A DNA stretch of 13,097 nucleotides from Pseudomonadota bacterium (GCA_021781695.1 JAJXWG010000026.1:1-13097); one strand, 5' to 3'; shown: positions 1-7,789, counted from the stretch's first letter. The notes: generated from the letters alone by a model not told the origin. Program-made: numbers and translations.

Positions 1-63
1 GTCGCGATGAAAAAATCCAGCAGCCAGGCATCCGATGTTGCTCATAAACCCATAGCAGAATGA
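1..63 (+). CDS. C-terminal end of an upstream gene (partial)
   Basis: Frame 1 is open from the window edge and reads a 20-residue tail ending KPIAE before a TGA at 61-63. The next gene starts with ATG at 60, which gives the ATGA overlap typical of translationally coupled genes in one operon. The tail is short, Ser/Lys-rich and not diagnostic, so no product can be named. If the downstream CcoG and SCO1 genes reflect the operon's purpose, this could be a respiratory-complex subunit, but that is only an inference from context. Confidence 0.5.
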   Translation, partial: VAMKKSSSQASDVAHKPIAE

Positions 64-455
64 AAAATATGTCCCGCACTTTAAATACATTGTTCAGTTG
101 GTTTTCCTTGCGTTTCATCGGAATGTTGTTTGTCGCGATGTTTTCGGTTATGAATGTCGTTCATGCCGAAGAAATCTCCAACGGGGATGACAGCGCTCAC
201 ATATTGCAGGCATTCAACAAGCAGCACAGGGATGAAGTGCGCGATAAATCCATCCCGCAAAAGGAAAAGCAGCAGATCATGTTCCTGATGGGGGTGGTAC
301 TGTTCATACTGGTTCTGATCACCGGCGGCTTGGGACTTGCGATGGGCTTGTACGGCAAGCAGGTATATGTGCCGCATATGCTTTTTGCAGGGCTTAGCGT
401 GTCGATGGCCATTGCCCATGCCATCGTCGGCCTGGTGTGGTTTTATCCTTTCTAG
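60..455 (+). CDS. Exported 131-aa protein with two membrane helices, unknown function
   Basis: The first 36 residues form a signal peptide (basic start, hydrophobic core, VHA before EE as a likely cleavage site). A short charged extracytoplasmic stretch of about 35 residues follows, then two helices at roughly 73-97 and 105-128. The second helix carries His106 and His120, spaced as membrane haem ligands sometimes are, but nothing else supports haem binding. The ending VWFYPF is aromatic. Start ATG 60 overlaps the previous stop; ATG 69 in the same frame is the alternative, and neither has a clear ribosome binding site. I do not recognise the family. Its place before CcoG and SCO1 genes suggests a small accessory subunit or assembly factor of a respiratory membrane complex. 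Confidence 0.75.
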   Translation: MKNMSRTLNTLFSWFSLRFIGMLFVAMFSVMNVVHAEEISNGDDSAHILQAFNKQHRDEVRDKSIPQKEKQQIMFLMGVVLFILVLITGGLGLAMGLYGKQVYVPHMLFAGLSVSMAIAHAIVGLVWFYPF

Positions 456-456
456 T

Positions 457-490
457 CTGCACCCGTGAATAGCAGCATCAGCCGGTGCAG
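457..490 (+). repeat. 7-bp inverted repeat between the first two full genes
   Basis: CTGCACC at 457-463 is exactly complementary to GGTGCAG at 484-490, with a 20-nt loop. It begins immediately after the TAG of the 131-aa gene and covers the upstream GTG 485, making that codon an unlikely initiator if the RNA folds. There is no U-run, so it is not an intrinsic terminator. It may be a processing or stabilising hairpin, or chance. Confidence 0.4.
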
Positions 491-544
491 CACTGCCGCA
501 TCGGTCGAAATATGCATGGCCGCGCTGACATGGGTGATCATCCC

Positions 545-3166
545 GTGAACACGAAAAACGCGGTCTTAGCGTCCGGTGACCACTCGCCAGTCAAGTCCTG
601 GTGGTGGGGCGTTGTGTTTTTCTATGGCCTGTCGGGATTTGCAAGCCTCGCCTATGAAGTGCTGTGGTCGCGCATGCTGTCCATGCAGTTTGGCGTCAGC
701 ATCTTTGGTGTCGTGCTGACGGTCACGGCGTTCATGATAGGGCTGGGTAGCGGGAGTCTCGCGGGCGTGAAATGGGCAAGGCTAATCCGCAAGCCGCTCG
801 TTGTGTTTGCCGTGATAGAGATGGCCATCGCTTTGTATGCGTTGATGCTGCCGGGTCTGTTGCGCTGGACTAGCCTCTGGCTGGCCGCGGGCCGGCTCAC
901 ATTGATGCAATGGTATCTGCTGCAGGCGCTGGAAGCATTGAGCCTGCTGTTGGTCCCGGCCTTTGCGATGGGAGTCGGATTCGCGCTGGTCTGGAAGGCA
1001 GTCGACCGTACGCCGCTGTCGCTTGGAAAATTATACGGGCTCAATACGTTAGGCGGTGCCTTGGGGGCGCTGTTTCCGCTTTGGGGCCTGCCGGTATTGG
1101 GGTGGACCGACTCTGTAAGAGGGGTTGCGCTGCTGGGGTTTGTGGCTGGCGGCGCTGCGCTGTTTTTCTCCCGATTTGTCAATTCAAGCAGTGCTGAAAA
1201 GCAAGGCACGTCGCGCCCACCCCTGTCCGCATTGTTGTTTTATGCCGGAATAGGCGCGGGCAGTCTGATGCTTGAAGTCGGCTGGGTGCGCCTTTATGGC
1301 ATGATCATGCTGCGCACGGAGTATGTGCTCGGCGTCATTCTTGCGGTTTTTCTTGTGGGCATAGCGCTTGGCAGTCTGCTTGTGCCGCGCAGGCACTGGA
1401 TATCCGTGCTGCTGCCCTTGGTCGCGGGCGGCGGCGTGCTGCTGGGTTTGCGATTTTTGCCCGCCGTTTCTGCGTGGGTGGAGGCAAGCCAGTTCCAGTC
1501 TTTTTTTTCAGCTGTCAGTTCTGAAGCCATGGTGGCAGCGTTGTTTACTTTGCCAGTCACGCTTGCGCTGGGTGCCTGGCTTCCATTGCTTGCAGAGCGC
1601 TATAAGCATGTCGATGCGAGCGGCGTATGGCTGTATGGCGCAAATTGTCTGGGCGGCGGACTGGGCGCACTGCTTGCCTGTCTTGTGATCATTCCTTTTT
1701 TTGGCAGCGTTGCTATGGTTGTCATCGCGGGACTTGCGGTTTCGGCATTCGGATTGGCAGGCATCAAATCGAGGTGGGGCTGGCTTGGCTTTGCTTTCCT
1801 GCTGATGCTGGCATGGCCGCTGCGCAACATGCCGCCTGTGCGCGACCTGCTGCCGATAGCGGAGGCTGACAGCCGGGATTTATATCTCTATGAAGATGCT
1901 GTTTCGCTCACGCATGTGGTTAGCCACAAGGACGGGCAGCGCATACTGCTGAGCGATTTGCAGCGCATGGATGCATCCAGCGATCCTGCTGCTGTCGAGA
2001 TACAGATGGATCAGGCGAGACTTGCCTTGCTGCTGCATCCTGATCCTCGCAGCGTTTTGTTTTTGGGTCTTGGGACCGGGATTTCCATGGCGGGTTCAGC
2101 CCCCTTTCCGGATCTTGATCGCAGCGCGGTGGAATTGTCCCAGGGGGCGATTTTCGCCGCCAGGCACTGGTTTTCGGGGGTGAATGGCGGCATCGTGGAT
2201 CAGGCCAGAGTGTATCGCGATGATGCGAGACATTATTTGAATGCCACTGACCGGCATTACGATGTGATCATAGGCGATCTGTTTCATCCGGATCTGGCAG
2301 GCATGGGCTCGCTGTTGTCGGTGCAGCAATTTCAACGCGCAAAAGATCATCTGAATGATGACGGTGTATTTGTGCAATGGCTTGCGCTCAACCAGTTTGA
2401 TATCCGCTCGCTGGGCGTGGTGTTCAACAGTTTCAGGCAGGTATTCCCGGATGCGCAGATGTTCATGGACGGCATGCATCTGGCCCTGGTCGGACCCAGA
2501 AAGCCGCTGTTGATTGCCGGTGCGATGCAGCGCAATCTGCAAAGGCTGGATGACCGCGGTCAGATGCTGGCAACAGGCAATGAGGGGATGTGGACCTGGC
2601 TTGGGCGCTACTGGGGGCCGGTTCCCGGCAGTCAAGGGCGGGTTCAGGATGAATGGGTGCCCTATATCGAATACAGCCTGCCGCGTGCGCGCTACGACGG
2701 AAGCGTGAACCTGGCAAACCTGATGTCCTGGTTGATGCGGCGACATCCCGACGTTGATGCTGCCGCGAATATCCTGGGTGTTGCAGAGCATGACAGGGAG
2801 GCATTCGGCCGAGCCTATATGGCAACCACGCTGACCGCACAGTCATGGATATCGGCCCTCCAGGGAGATGAAGCCAAATCGGTCAAGATGATATGGCTGG
2901 CCTATCAGGCAAATCCGCATGACCACTGGATTGCGAATGCGCTAGCTGATAGTATGATGCAGTCGCTGACGCAGGCGCGCGAGCATGGTTTGAGCACGCG
3001 CGAGGCATTGCAGCGCATACTGCAGGTCTCTCCTGACCACGTGAACGCGCTGCGTGCCCTGTGGCATCTGGAGAAGGCTGCCGGCAACATGCAGGAAGCA
3101 GAGCGGTATCGCCTGAAACTGCTTGCGGTTTCACCGCTGGATAGCGAGGCGAACAGCGCCTTATGA
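545..3166 (+). CDS. Fused polytopic membrane / spermidine-synthase-like protein with TPR-like tail
   Basis: The open frame begins at GTG 485. GTG 545 is preferred because GGGTGA at 532-537 lies 7 nt before it and GTG 485 sits inside an inverted repeat (ATG 512 and 530 are other choices). Numbered from 485, residues about 40-445 form many membrane helices arranged as two similar halves: FYGLSGFASLAYEVLW near 46 resembles FYAGIGAGSLMLEVGW near 252, and YGLNTLGGALGAL near 184 resembles YGANCLGGGLGAL near 384. Residues about 465-680 are a SAM-type Rossmann domain with VLFLGLGTG (524-532), the acidic E550 and GDLFHPDL (597-604), as in the spermidine synthase superfamily. The residues that grip polyamine in true SpeE (the DE-YHE region) are not evident, so polyamine synthesis is doubtful. 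The last ~110 residues look like TPR helices. The stop overlaps the ccoG start. The substrate is unknown. Confidence 0.85.
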   Translation: MNTKNAVLASGDHSPVKSWWWGVVFFYGLSGFASLAYEVLWSRMLSMQFGVSIFGVVLTVTAFMIGLGSGSLAGVKWARLIRKPLVVFAVIEMAIALYALMLPGLLRWTSLWLAAGRLTLMQWYLLQALEALSLLLVPAFAMGVGFALVWKAVDRTPLSLGKLYGLNTLGGALGALFPLWGLPVLGWTDSVRGVALLGFVAGGAALFFSRFVNSSSAEKQGTSRPPLSALLFYAGIGAGSLMLEVGWVRLYGMIMLRTEYVLGVILAVFLVGIALGSLLVPRRHWISVLLPLVAGGGVLLGLRFLPAVSAWVEASQFQSFFSAVSSEAMVAALFTLPVTLALGAWLPLLAERYKHVDASGVWLYGANCLGGGLGALLACLVIIPFFGSVAMVVIAGLAVSAFGLAGIKSRWGWLGFAFLLMLAWPLRNMPPVRDLLPIAEADSRDLYLYEDAVSLTHVVSHKDGQRILLSDLQRMDASSDPAAVEIQMDQARLALLLHPDPRSVLFLGLGTGISMAGSAPFPDLDRSAVELSQGAIFAARHWFSGVNGGIVDQARVYRDDARHYLNATDRHYDVIIGDLFHPDLAGMGSLLSVQQFQRAKDHLNDDGVFVQWLALNQFDIRSLGVVFNSFRQVFPDAQMFMDGMHLALVGPRKPLLIAGAMQRNLQRLDDRGQMLATGNEGMWTWLGRYWGPVPGSQGRVQDEWVPYIEYSLPRARYDGSVNLANLMSWLMRRHPDVDAAANILGVAEHDREAFGRAYMATTLTAQSWISALQGDEAKSVKMIWLAYQANPHDHWIANALADSMMQSLTQAREHGLSTREALQRILQVSPDHVNALRALWHLEKAAGNMQEAERYRLKLLAVSPLDSEANSAL

Positions 3167-4506
3167 ATGCGATAAACACAAAGGTAAACATGTCATCAGC
3201 GATTAACAAGACGCTTTCCGGCATACCGGTCAAAGCCGTCAACGGCGGATCAAAAAAGAGCTCGGGAAATTTTCGCTGGAAGCGGCGCGCCGTTCAGATC
3301 ACTGTGCTGATACTGTTGGTGCTGATTCCAGTATCGGGGCTGTTCAGGATAGATCCGGAAAATGGCGCGCTGGTGGTTCTGGGTTGGCAGGTGTGGTTTG
3401 CCGATTTTTTTCTGATATCAGGCTTATGGATCACGCTGGCCAGTCTGCTGGTTGCGCTGTATTCGACCGCTGGCACCGTGTTCTGCGGCTGGGCCTGTCC
3501 GCAGAATTCGATGGCGGAATGGGCTAACCACATGACCCGCAAGCTGCTTGGCAAGCGCGCAGAAGTCAGCATGAATGGAGATGCGCCCAAGGTTGCTGCA
3601 GCCAAAAATACCGTATTGAACTGGACCTTGTTGGGGCTGTCGCTTTTGGGTGCCTCGATGCTGTTCGCATTGCTGCCACTGCTATATTTTTATCCGCCGG
3701 ATGTGGTGCTGTCCTTCATCATTTTCAGGGATGATGCGAGACTTGCAGGTTCTTTGCACTGGATTTACTTTGTGTGGGTTTTGATCATCCTGCTGGATAT
3801 TTCGGTGTTGAGGCATTTCTGGTGTCGTTTTGCCTGTGTCTACAGGGTCTGGCAGCATTCGTTCAAGACCAAGGAGACCCTGCATGTGCTCTACGATGAA
3901 AGTCGTGCGAGTGAATGCGAAAAATGCAATTATTGCGTGACAACATGTTTCATAGAACTCGATCCGCGCAAGACTATCGTCTACGACAGCTGCATCAACT
4001 GCGGCGACTGCATCGATGCGTGCAATACCCTGCAGGCAAAAAAAGGGAAAAAGGGCTTGTTGCGTTTTGAGTTCGGGCAGCGCAAGCTGGCCAAGGTGCG
4101 CAAATTTCGCGATAATTCCATGGCGTTGTTGTCCAGAATGCGCTGGACAACACCCTTTGCATTGCTGGGCATTTCGATGTTTGCATGGGGTGTGTGGTCA
4201 TATCAGCCTTACCATCTTTCGGCTGGGTATTTGCAAACAGGGCATAACCAGTCAGCGCGCGATTATCGTATCGAGATTGCCAACAAAAGATACCGACCGG
4301 CGGAACTGGATGTGGCGATCGAGGGCTTGCCCAAGGGCAGTTATACATTGGATCGCAGCAGGGTGGATTTGCCAAGCGTCGGGCGAGCATCGGTGTTTTT
4401 GACGATGTCGCCAACGCTTTCGCATGGCCTGCATCCGTTTTCAGTGGTTGTGCATGCCCGTGACGGGTGGGTGGGACGTTTCGAACTTCAGCATTTTGTC
4501 GATTAG
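3163..4506 (+). CDS. ccoG: CcoG/FixG/RdxA-like membrane protein with two [4Fe-4S] ferredoxin motifs
   Basis: CcoG-type proteins are inner-membrane iron-sulfur proteins linked to copper reduction during cbb3 oxidase assembly. This 447-residue protein has helices near 44-62, 80-102, 151-178, 198-217 and 330-347. FCGWACPQ lies at 107-114 and WCRFACVY at 220-227. Two CxxCxxCxxxC sets follow (C252/C255/C258/C262 and C277/C280/C283/C287). The C-terminal ~100 residues have the Ig-like character of the FixG C-terminal domain. The proline that usually follows the last Cys of such motifs is lost in two places (ACVY for the expected CPY, TCFIEL for the expected CP-G), so this is a divergent paralogue and the symbol marks family, not proven function. 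ATG 3163 overlaps the previous stop; ATG 3190 is an alternative start. Confidence 0.85.
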   Translation: MNAINTKVNMSSAINKTLSGIPVKAVNGGSKKSSGNFRWKRRAVQITVLILLVLIPVSGLFRIDPENGALVVLGWQVWFADFFLISGLWITLASLLVALYSTAGTVFCGWACPQNSMAEWANHMTRKLLGKRAEVSMNGDAPKVAAAKNTVLNWTLLGLSLLGASMLFALLPLLYFYPPDVVLSFIIFRDDARLAGSLHWIYFVWVLIILLDISVLRHFWCRFACVYRVWQHSFKTKETLHVLYDESRASECEKCNYCVTTCFIELDPRKTIVYDSCINCGDCIDACNTLQAKKGKKGLLRFEFGQRKLAKVRKFRDNSMALLSRMRWTTPFALLGISMFAWGVWSYQPYHLSAGYLQTGHNQSARDYRIEIANKRYRPAELDVAIEGLPKGSYTLDRSRVDLPSVGRASVFLTMSPTLSHGLHPFSVVVHARDGWVGRFELQHFVD

Positions 4507-4516
4507 GAGAACTGTG

Positions 4517-4933
4517 ATGGAACAAGACAATCTGGAACTGCCCAGAGAAAAATCGCAATGGGGCAGGCTGCGCAAAGACCACTTCGGCTATGACTCGAAT
4601 GAGGAACGCCTGGACAAGCGCGGAATGGAGGACTGGGAACTGGTCGAAAAAATCCCGGAGTCGCAGCTCAAGGTGCCCTACTGGTTCTGGGCCGTGGTGG
4701 CGAGCGTATTTCTGGTCGGCGTGGGCCTCAGTTTTCCCTTCTGGGGGCTGCGCCCGGGTGTGGTTGTGAAGTGGACCGACTGGGTGACAGATCCGGGATT
4801 TCTGGGCTCGCTGCTATATATCAGCGCGGCGGGGGCATTCATCTGGTATATGGTCCACAGGAATGAGGTTTCCATAAAGGAGGAGACTGACAAGGATGAA
4901 AAAATGCAATCAGACCGCCAGTCTGATAAGTGA
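4517..4933 (+). CDS. 138-aa two-helix membrane protein of the ccoG-SCO operon, unknown function
   Basis: ATG 4517 is chosen over longer in-frame starts inside ccoG because AGGAGA at 4505-4510 (overlapping the ccoG stop) is 6 nt upstream. The N-terminal ~52 residues are hydrophilic and charged and should be cytoplasmic. Helices lie at about 53-75 (starting PYWFWAV) and 95-114 (ending AFIWYMVHR). A Trp-rich loop (residues 76-94) separates them, and the tail is very charged. The overall shape, a charged N-tail then a PYWFW-started helix, recalls small subunits or the N-terminus of CcoP in haem-copper oxidases, but no haem or copper motif is present. I do not recognise the family. Placement between ccoG and SCO1 suggests an assembly factor or accessory subunit. 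Confidence 0.75.
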   Translation: MEQDNLELPREKSQWGRLRKDHFGYDSNEERLDKRGMEDWELVEKIPESQLKVPYWFWAVVASVFLVGVGLSFPFWGLRPGVVVKWTDWVTDPGFLGSLLYISAAGAFIWYMVHRNEVSIKEETDKDEKMQSDRQSDK

Positions 4934-4951
4934 ACTTGCGCATTTGAGTAA

Positions 4952-5539
4952 ATGAAAATAACAAGAATTGTTTTTTTGATGCTGTTTTTGCTGGGTGCGT
5001 GCAGCGAAAAAGAGTTGCCATCGCCGTACCATGCAATAGACGTGACCTGGCAGCACACGCACGCGGATTTTTCGCTGTATGACTTCAATGGCAAACCGCG
5101 CAGCCTGCTGGATTTCAGGGGCAAGGTCATCGTGCTGTTCTTTGGCTATACCCATTGCCCCGATGTGTGCCCTACCACGCTGGCCGACCTGGCGCAGGTG
5201 ATGCGCATCCTGGGCAAAGATGCGGATCGGGTTCAGGTTGTATTCATCACGCTGGATCCTGAGCGGGACAAGCCTGCGTTGCTTGCAAAATTTGTGACCT
5301 CGTTCAACCCTTCCTTTCTGGGATTGTACGGCAATGCAGAGTCCACCGAAAAAGCGGCAAAATCCTTCGGCGTGAATTACCAGAAACAGTATGACAAACA
5401 TGGCGGTTACACGCTCGATCACAGCGACGGCATCTACCTGTTGGGCACCAGAGGCAAGCCATTGCTGCTCGCCCGCTATGAACAACCCGTAGATCAATTG
5501 GCGCAGGATATAAGGCTGCTTCTCTCGATCAATCAATAG
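4952..5539 (+). CDS. SCO1/SenC-family copper chaperone lipoprotein
   Basis: SCO proteins carry copper to, or reduce cysteines of, the CuA/CuB centres of haem-copper enzymes on the outer face of the inner membrane. This 195-residue protein begins with a lipoprotein signal peptide (lipobox LLGAC, lipidated Cys17). A thioredoxin-like domain follows, with the copper motif THCPDVCP (C69, C73), the FITLDPERD strand (98-106) and the ligand His157 in LDHSDGIYLL. All three metal ligands are present, so it should be functional. It starts 18 nt after the 138-aa gene, with only a weak ribosome binding site. It is the last gene of the operon, and no terminator hairpin is visible in the 76 nt that follow. 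Some SenC proteins accompany NO reductases (the sNOR clusters), so the client is not necessarily an oxygen-reducing oxidase. Confidence 0.93.
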   Translation: MKITRIVFLMLFLLGACSEKELPSPYHAIDVTWQHTHADFSLYDFNGKPRSLLDFRGKVIVLFFGYTHCPDVCPTTLADLAQVMRILGKDADRVQVVFITLDPERDKPALLAKFVTSFNPSFLGLYGNAESTEKAAKSFGVNYQKQYDKHGGYTLDHSDGIYLLGTRGKPLLLARYEQPVDQLAQDIRLLLSINQ

Positions 5540-5615
5540 CGCCGATTTCAGACTGCGTTCAATAACAGTGCTGTACAATTCCGAAATTTCCTTGCCATGA
5601 TGGACTGACGCTAAA

Positions 5616-7085
5616 ATGAATAACTGGTTATCACGCATCCCCAAAGAATATCTGGCTTACCTCGCACTCGCGGTCTGGGGTGCTGCGGTGTTCATGCTTC
5701 TGAGCAAAACGAATTACGGGCTGGATGAGGGCGGGGCTCATGCATTGCTGCTGGTCTGGTCGGTGGCCGATGGGGTGGTCAGCTCGATTGTGACGCTGGG
5801 GCTGCCGGACTTTCGAACGCTGTTTTTTATTCCTGCTGGCGCGCTGTGGACCGGAAACGTGCTCGCTGCAAAAATGACGACGCTGCTGGTGATGGCCATT
5901 GTCGCGTGGGCATTGCACAGCTGGCGCATGCAGAGCAAAGAACAGGAAGAGTCTTCATTGCTGGCGACTGGCCTGTTGTTGATCTCTCCGCTGGTGCTTC
6001 ATCAGATCGATGCGATTTCGGTTGCGCCATTTTTGCTTTTTGCATTTGCGATGGGCGCCTGGACAGACAAGATTTATCGGGAGTCTAAACAGGCTCTGGG
6101 TGGGATGTATTTTGCGCAGATATTCCTGTGCCTGGTTTCGGTCACGCTTCATCCCATGGGGCTTGCCTATCCTCTGGTGCTGCTCTGGACATGGTACAAA
6201 AATCCTTTGGACAGGGAGCGCCGCAACTATCTGTTTGCCGGGGTCATATCCGCGCTGGTTATCGCGCTGGTATTGACCATGGGGTGGCGCCACGTGGAGT
6301 GGTTCGCCAATCCTGTTCGCGCGACTTCAAGCCTGCTGCTCGGCCCTTCCGACGGAGGTGATTTGGGAATAGACGGCTGGATTTTTGGCGTGGGCATGCT
6401 GTGCATGCTGCTGTGGATAGTCATCAGCCAGGCTGCCAGGTTGTGGGCGGATCCGCTGGGGCGCATTCTGTTTGGTGCGCTTGTGATTGGTCTTTTCGTC
6501 GGCGACGAAATTTTTGGCGTGGTCGCCTTGGTGATCGTCCTTTACTGGGGATTGCCTATGCTGTTGAACCGGCCCGTCAATGCGCATGGCGGATTCTGGG
6601 GGCAGCGCGGCATAGCACTGATCCTGATCTTTGTTGTCTCAACCGTCTTCATGCTGAATGACAAGGCAAGCTATCAGGCGATGCTGCTGGGTGAGCTTGC
6701 TCCTCGCGACACTTTGATTCGGGCTTTTACGGAAAATTCGGCAGATTACTTGAAAGATGAAACTGCGCATGGTCAAGGTGAGAGCAATGACGCGGAAAAG
6801 GTTCATCAGTTGCGCGTTGCAAGCCAGTGGCCGGGGCTGACCATGCTGGCTTGTCGCTGCGATGCGTTGCCCCTGCCGCCAGAGGCGCGAGACAGTGAGG
6901 CCCTTTATGCAATGCTGAAAGGGGTCGATTATCTCCTGTTCGATCCGCACAACCCTGCCAACAGCTCTTTGTCGCACAATCTTGCGACGATGCAGGCAGG
7001 ACTGGTTGAGACGGTGGATTTGAGAAAAGGCGGGGTGATCGTCCAGGTCAGGCATCAGGCACTCGTGCAAAAGCCGGGATCATGA
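5616..7085 (+). CDS. Polytopic membrane protein with GT-C-like topology, function unknown
   Basis: The 489-residue protein has about ten to twelve hydrophobic helices, from residue 11 to about 350, and a ~130-residue soluble C-terminus. After the first helix comes a loop with LDEGG (36-40) and a long helix, similar in placement to the acidic catalytic loop of GT-C glycosyltransferases such as ArnT/PMT, which use lipid-linked sugars on the outer membrane face. I cannot see further family signatures, so this is a topology-based suggestion. The C-terminal part contains a CRC pair in LTMLACRCDALPL and a YLLFDPHNP segment, consistent with the soluble Rossmann-like tail seen in some of these proteins. 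It overlaps the next gene by ATGA. A candidate -10 (TACAAT, 5574-5579) precedes it without a convincing -35. Confidence 0.7.
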   Translation: MNNWLSRIPKEYLAYLALAVWGAAVFMLLSKTNYGLDEGGAHALLLVWSVADGVVSSIVTLGLPDFRTLFFIPAGALWTGNVLAAKMTTLLVMAIVAWALHSWRMQSKEQEESSLLATGLLLISPLVLHQIDAISVAPFLLFAFAMGAWTDKIYRESKQALGGMYFAQIFLCLVSVTLHPMGLAYPLVLLWTWYKNPLDRERRNYLFAGVISALVIALVLTMGWRHVEWFANPVRATSSLLLGPSDGGDLGIDGWIFGVGMLCMLLWIVISQAARLWADPLGRILFGALVIGLFVGDEIFGVVALVIVLYWGLPMLLNRPVNAHGGFWGQRGIALILIFVVSTVFMLNDKASYQAMLLGELAPRDTLIRAFTENSADYLKDETAHGQGESNDAEKVHQLRVASQWPGLTMLACRCDALPLPPEARDSEALYAMLKGVDYLLFDPHNPANSSLSHNLATMQAGLVETVDLRKGGVIVQVRHQALVQKPGS

Positions 7086-7282
7086 TGGTCGAGATTCTAA
7101 TATTTCTGGTTGCAGGCATAGGCGCGCTGATCATCGCCGGTTATTCTGTGCATATGGTTGTCGGCGGCCTGGTCAGCGCCGAATCGGAAAAGCAGATCAC
7201 CTTCATTGTCTGTGCGATCGTTTTCTGCGCAATCGCCTATATGGCCTGGGATGTCGTGCAAAGGCGCACGGGCAGGAAATAA
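7082..7282 (+). CDS. 66-aa two-helix membrane protein, unknown
   Basis: ATG 7082 overlaps the previous stop (ATGA) and is directly followed by a second ATG at 7085. Helices at about 3-26 and 41-58 flank a short loop with SAESEKQ, and the tail QRRTGRK is basic, which suggests a cytoplasmic C-terminus by the positive-inside rule. The tight overlap implies translational coupling and a functional link with the 489-aa membrane protein. No family is recognised. It converges on nsrR with only 2 nt between the stop codons and no visible terminator. Confidence 0.65.
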   Translation: MMVEILIFLVAGIGALIIAGYSVHMVVGGLVSAESEKQITFIVCAIVFCAIAYMAWDVVQRRTGRK

Positions 7283-7284
7283 GC

Positions 7285-7722
7285 TTACGTGTGTTTGATC
7301 GGGATGGATTTGAAGGCTCTGGGTGTGCTCATCATGTCTGCCAGGGTGTACCGGTCGAGCACGCCAAGAAAACTGGATTGCGCGTTATAGATGACGCCTT
7401 TGAGCTTGCATGAAGCGCTGACGACGCATTTATCCGTTTCGGGATTGAAGCATTCCAGCAAATCGAAATCGGGTTCGGTCGATCTCACGACCGAGCCTAT
7501 CGGTATGTCTTTTGCGGGGAGAGCGAGCTTGATGCCGCCATGCCTTCCCCGGTTCGTCAGGATATAGCCTTTCAGCCCCAGGCTGTGCACCACCTTGACC
7601 AGGTGATTGCGCGAGATATTGTAGAATTCGGCAATCTCGGTGATGGTAGCCGTGCCATCTTCCTTGTGCGCAAGATAAAGCAGTACGCGCAGTGAATAAT
7701 CTGTATACAGGGTTAAACGCAT
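7285..7722 (-). CDS. nsrR: NsrR-type Rrf2 family NO-sensing repressor
   Basis: NsrR is a dimeric iron-sulfur repressor whose cluster reacts with nitric oxide, releasing genes for NO detoxification. The 145-residue protein starts MRLTLYTDYSLRVLLYLA, the classical beginning, with Asp8 where Streptomyces NsrR has a cluster ligand. The winged helix-turn-helix is at about 25-70 (SRNHLVKVVHSL, then RGRHGGIKLA). The three cluster cysteines are C91, C99 and C105 in ECFNPETDKC..SASCKLK, followed by the conserved FLGVLDRYTLADM. The open frame extends 32 codons upstream to 7818, but ATG 7722 is the conserved start and has GGAAG at 7729-7733, 6 nt away. It is divergent from the truncated haemoglobin, with an NsrR-like operator between them. 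IscR is excluded by Cys spacing and sequence character. Confidence 0.92.
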   Translation of the reverse strand: MRLTLYTDYSLRVLLYLAHKEDGTATITEIAEFYNISRNHLVKVVHSLGLKGYILTNRGRHGGIKLALPAKDIPIGSVVRSTEPDFDLLECFNPETDKCVVSASCKLKGVIYNAQSSFLGVLDRYTLADMMSTPRAFKSIPIKHT

Positions 7723-7789
7723 TTTCTTCTTCCGGTCACCTGCGGCAAGTTCCCGCATCAAGGATTTTAAACCATATGTGAATTTTTGC

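Noticed and set aside
2096..2791. Long minus-strand frame of 231 codons inside the SpeE-like gene
   Set aside because: It lies entirely antisense to a gene with clear domain motifs and its product has no recognisable fold or family.
5551..5579. Possible promoter before the 489-aa membrane protein (TACAAT at 5574-5579)
   Set aside because: No recognisable -35 box at 15-19 bp and no extended -10; a lone -10-like hexamer is expected by chance.
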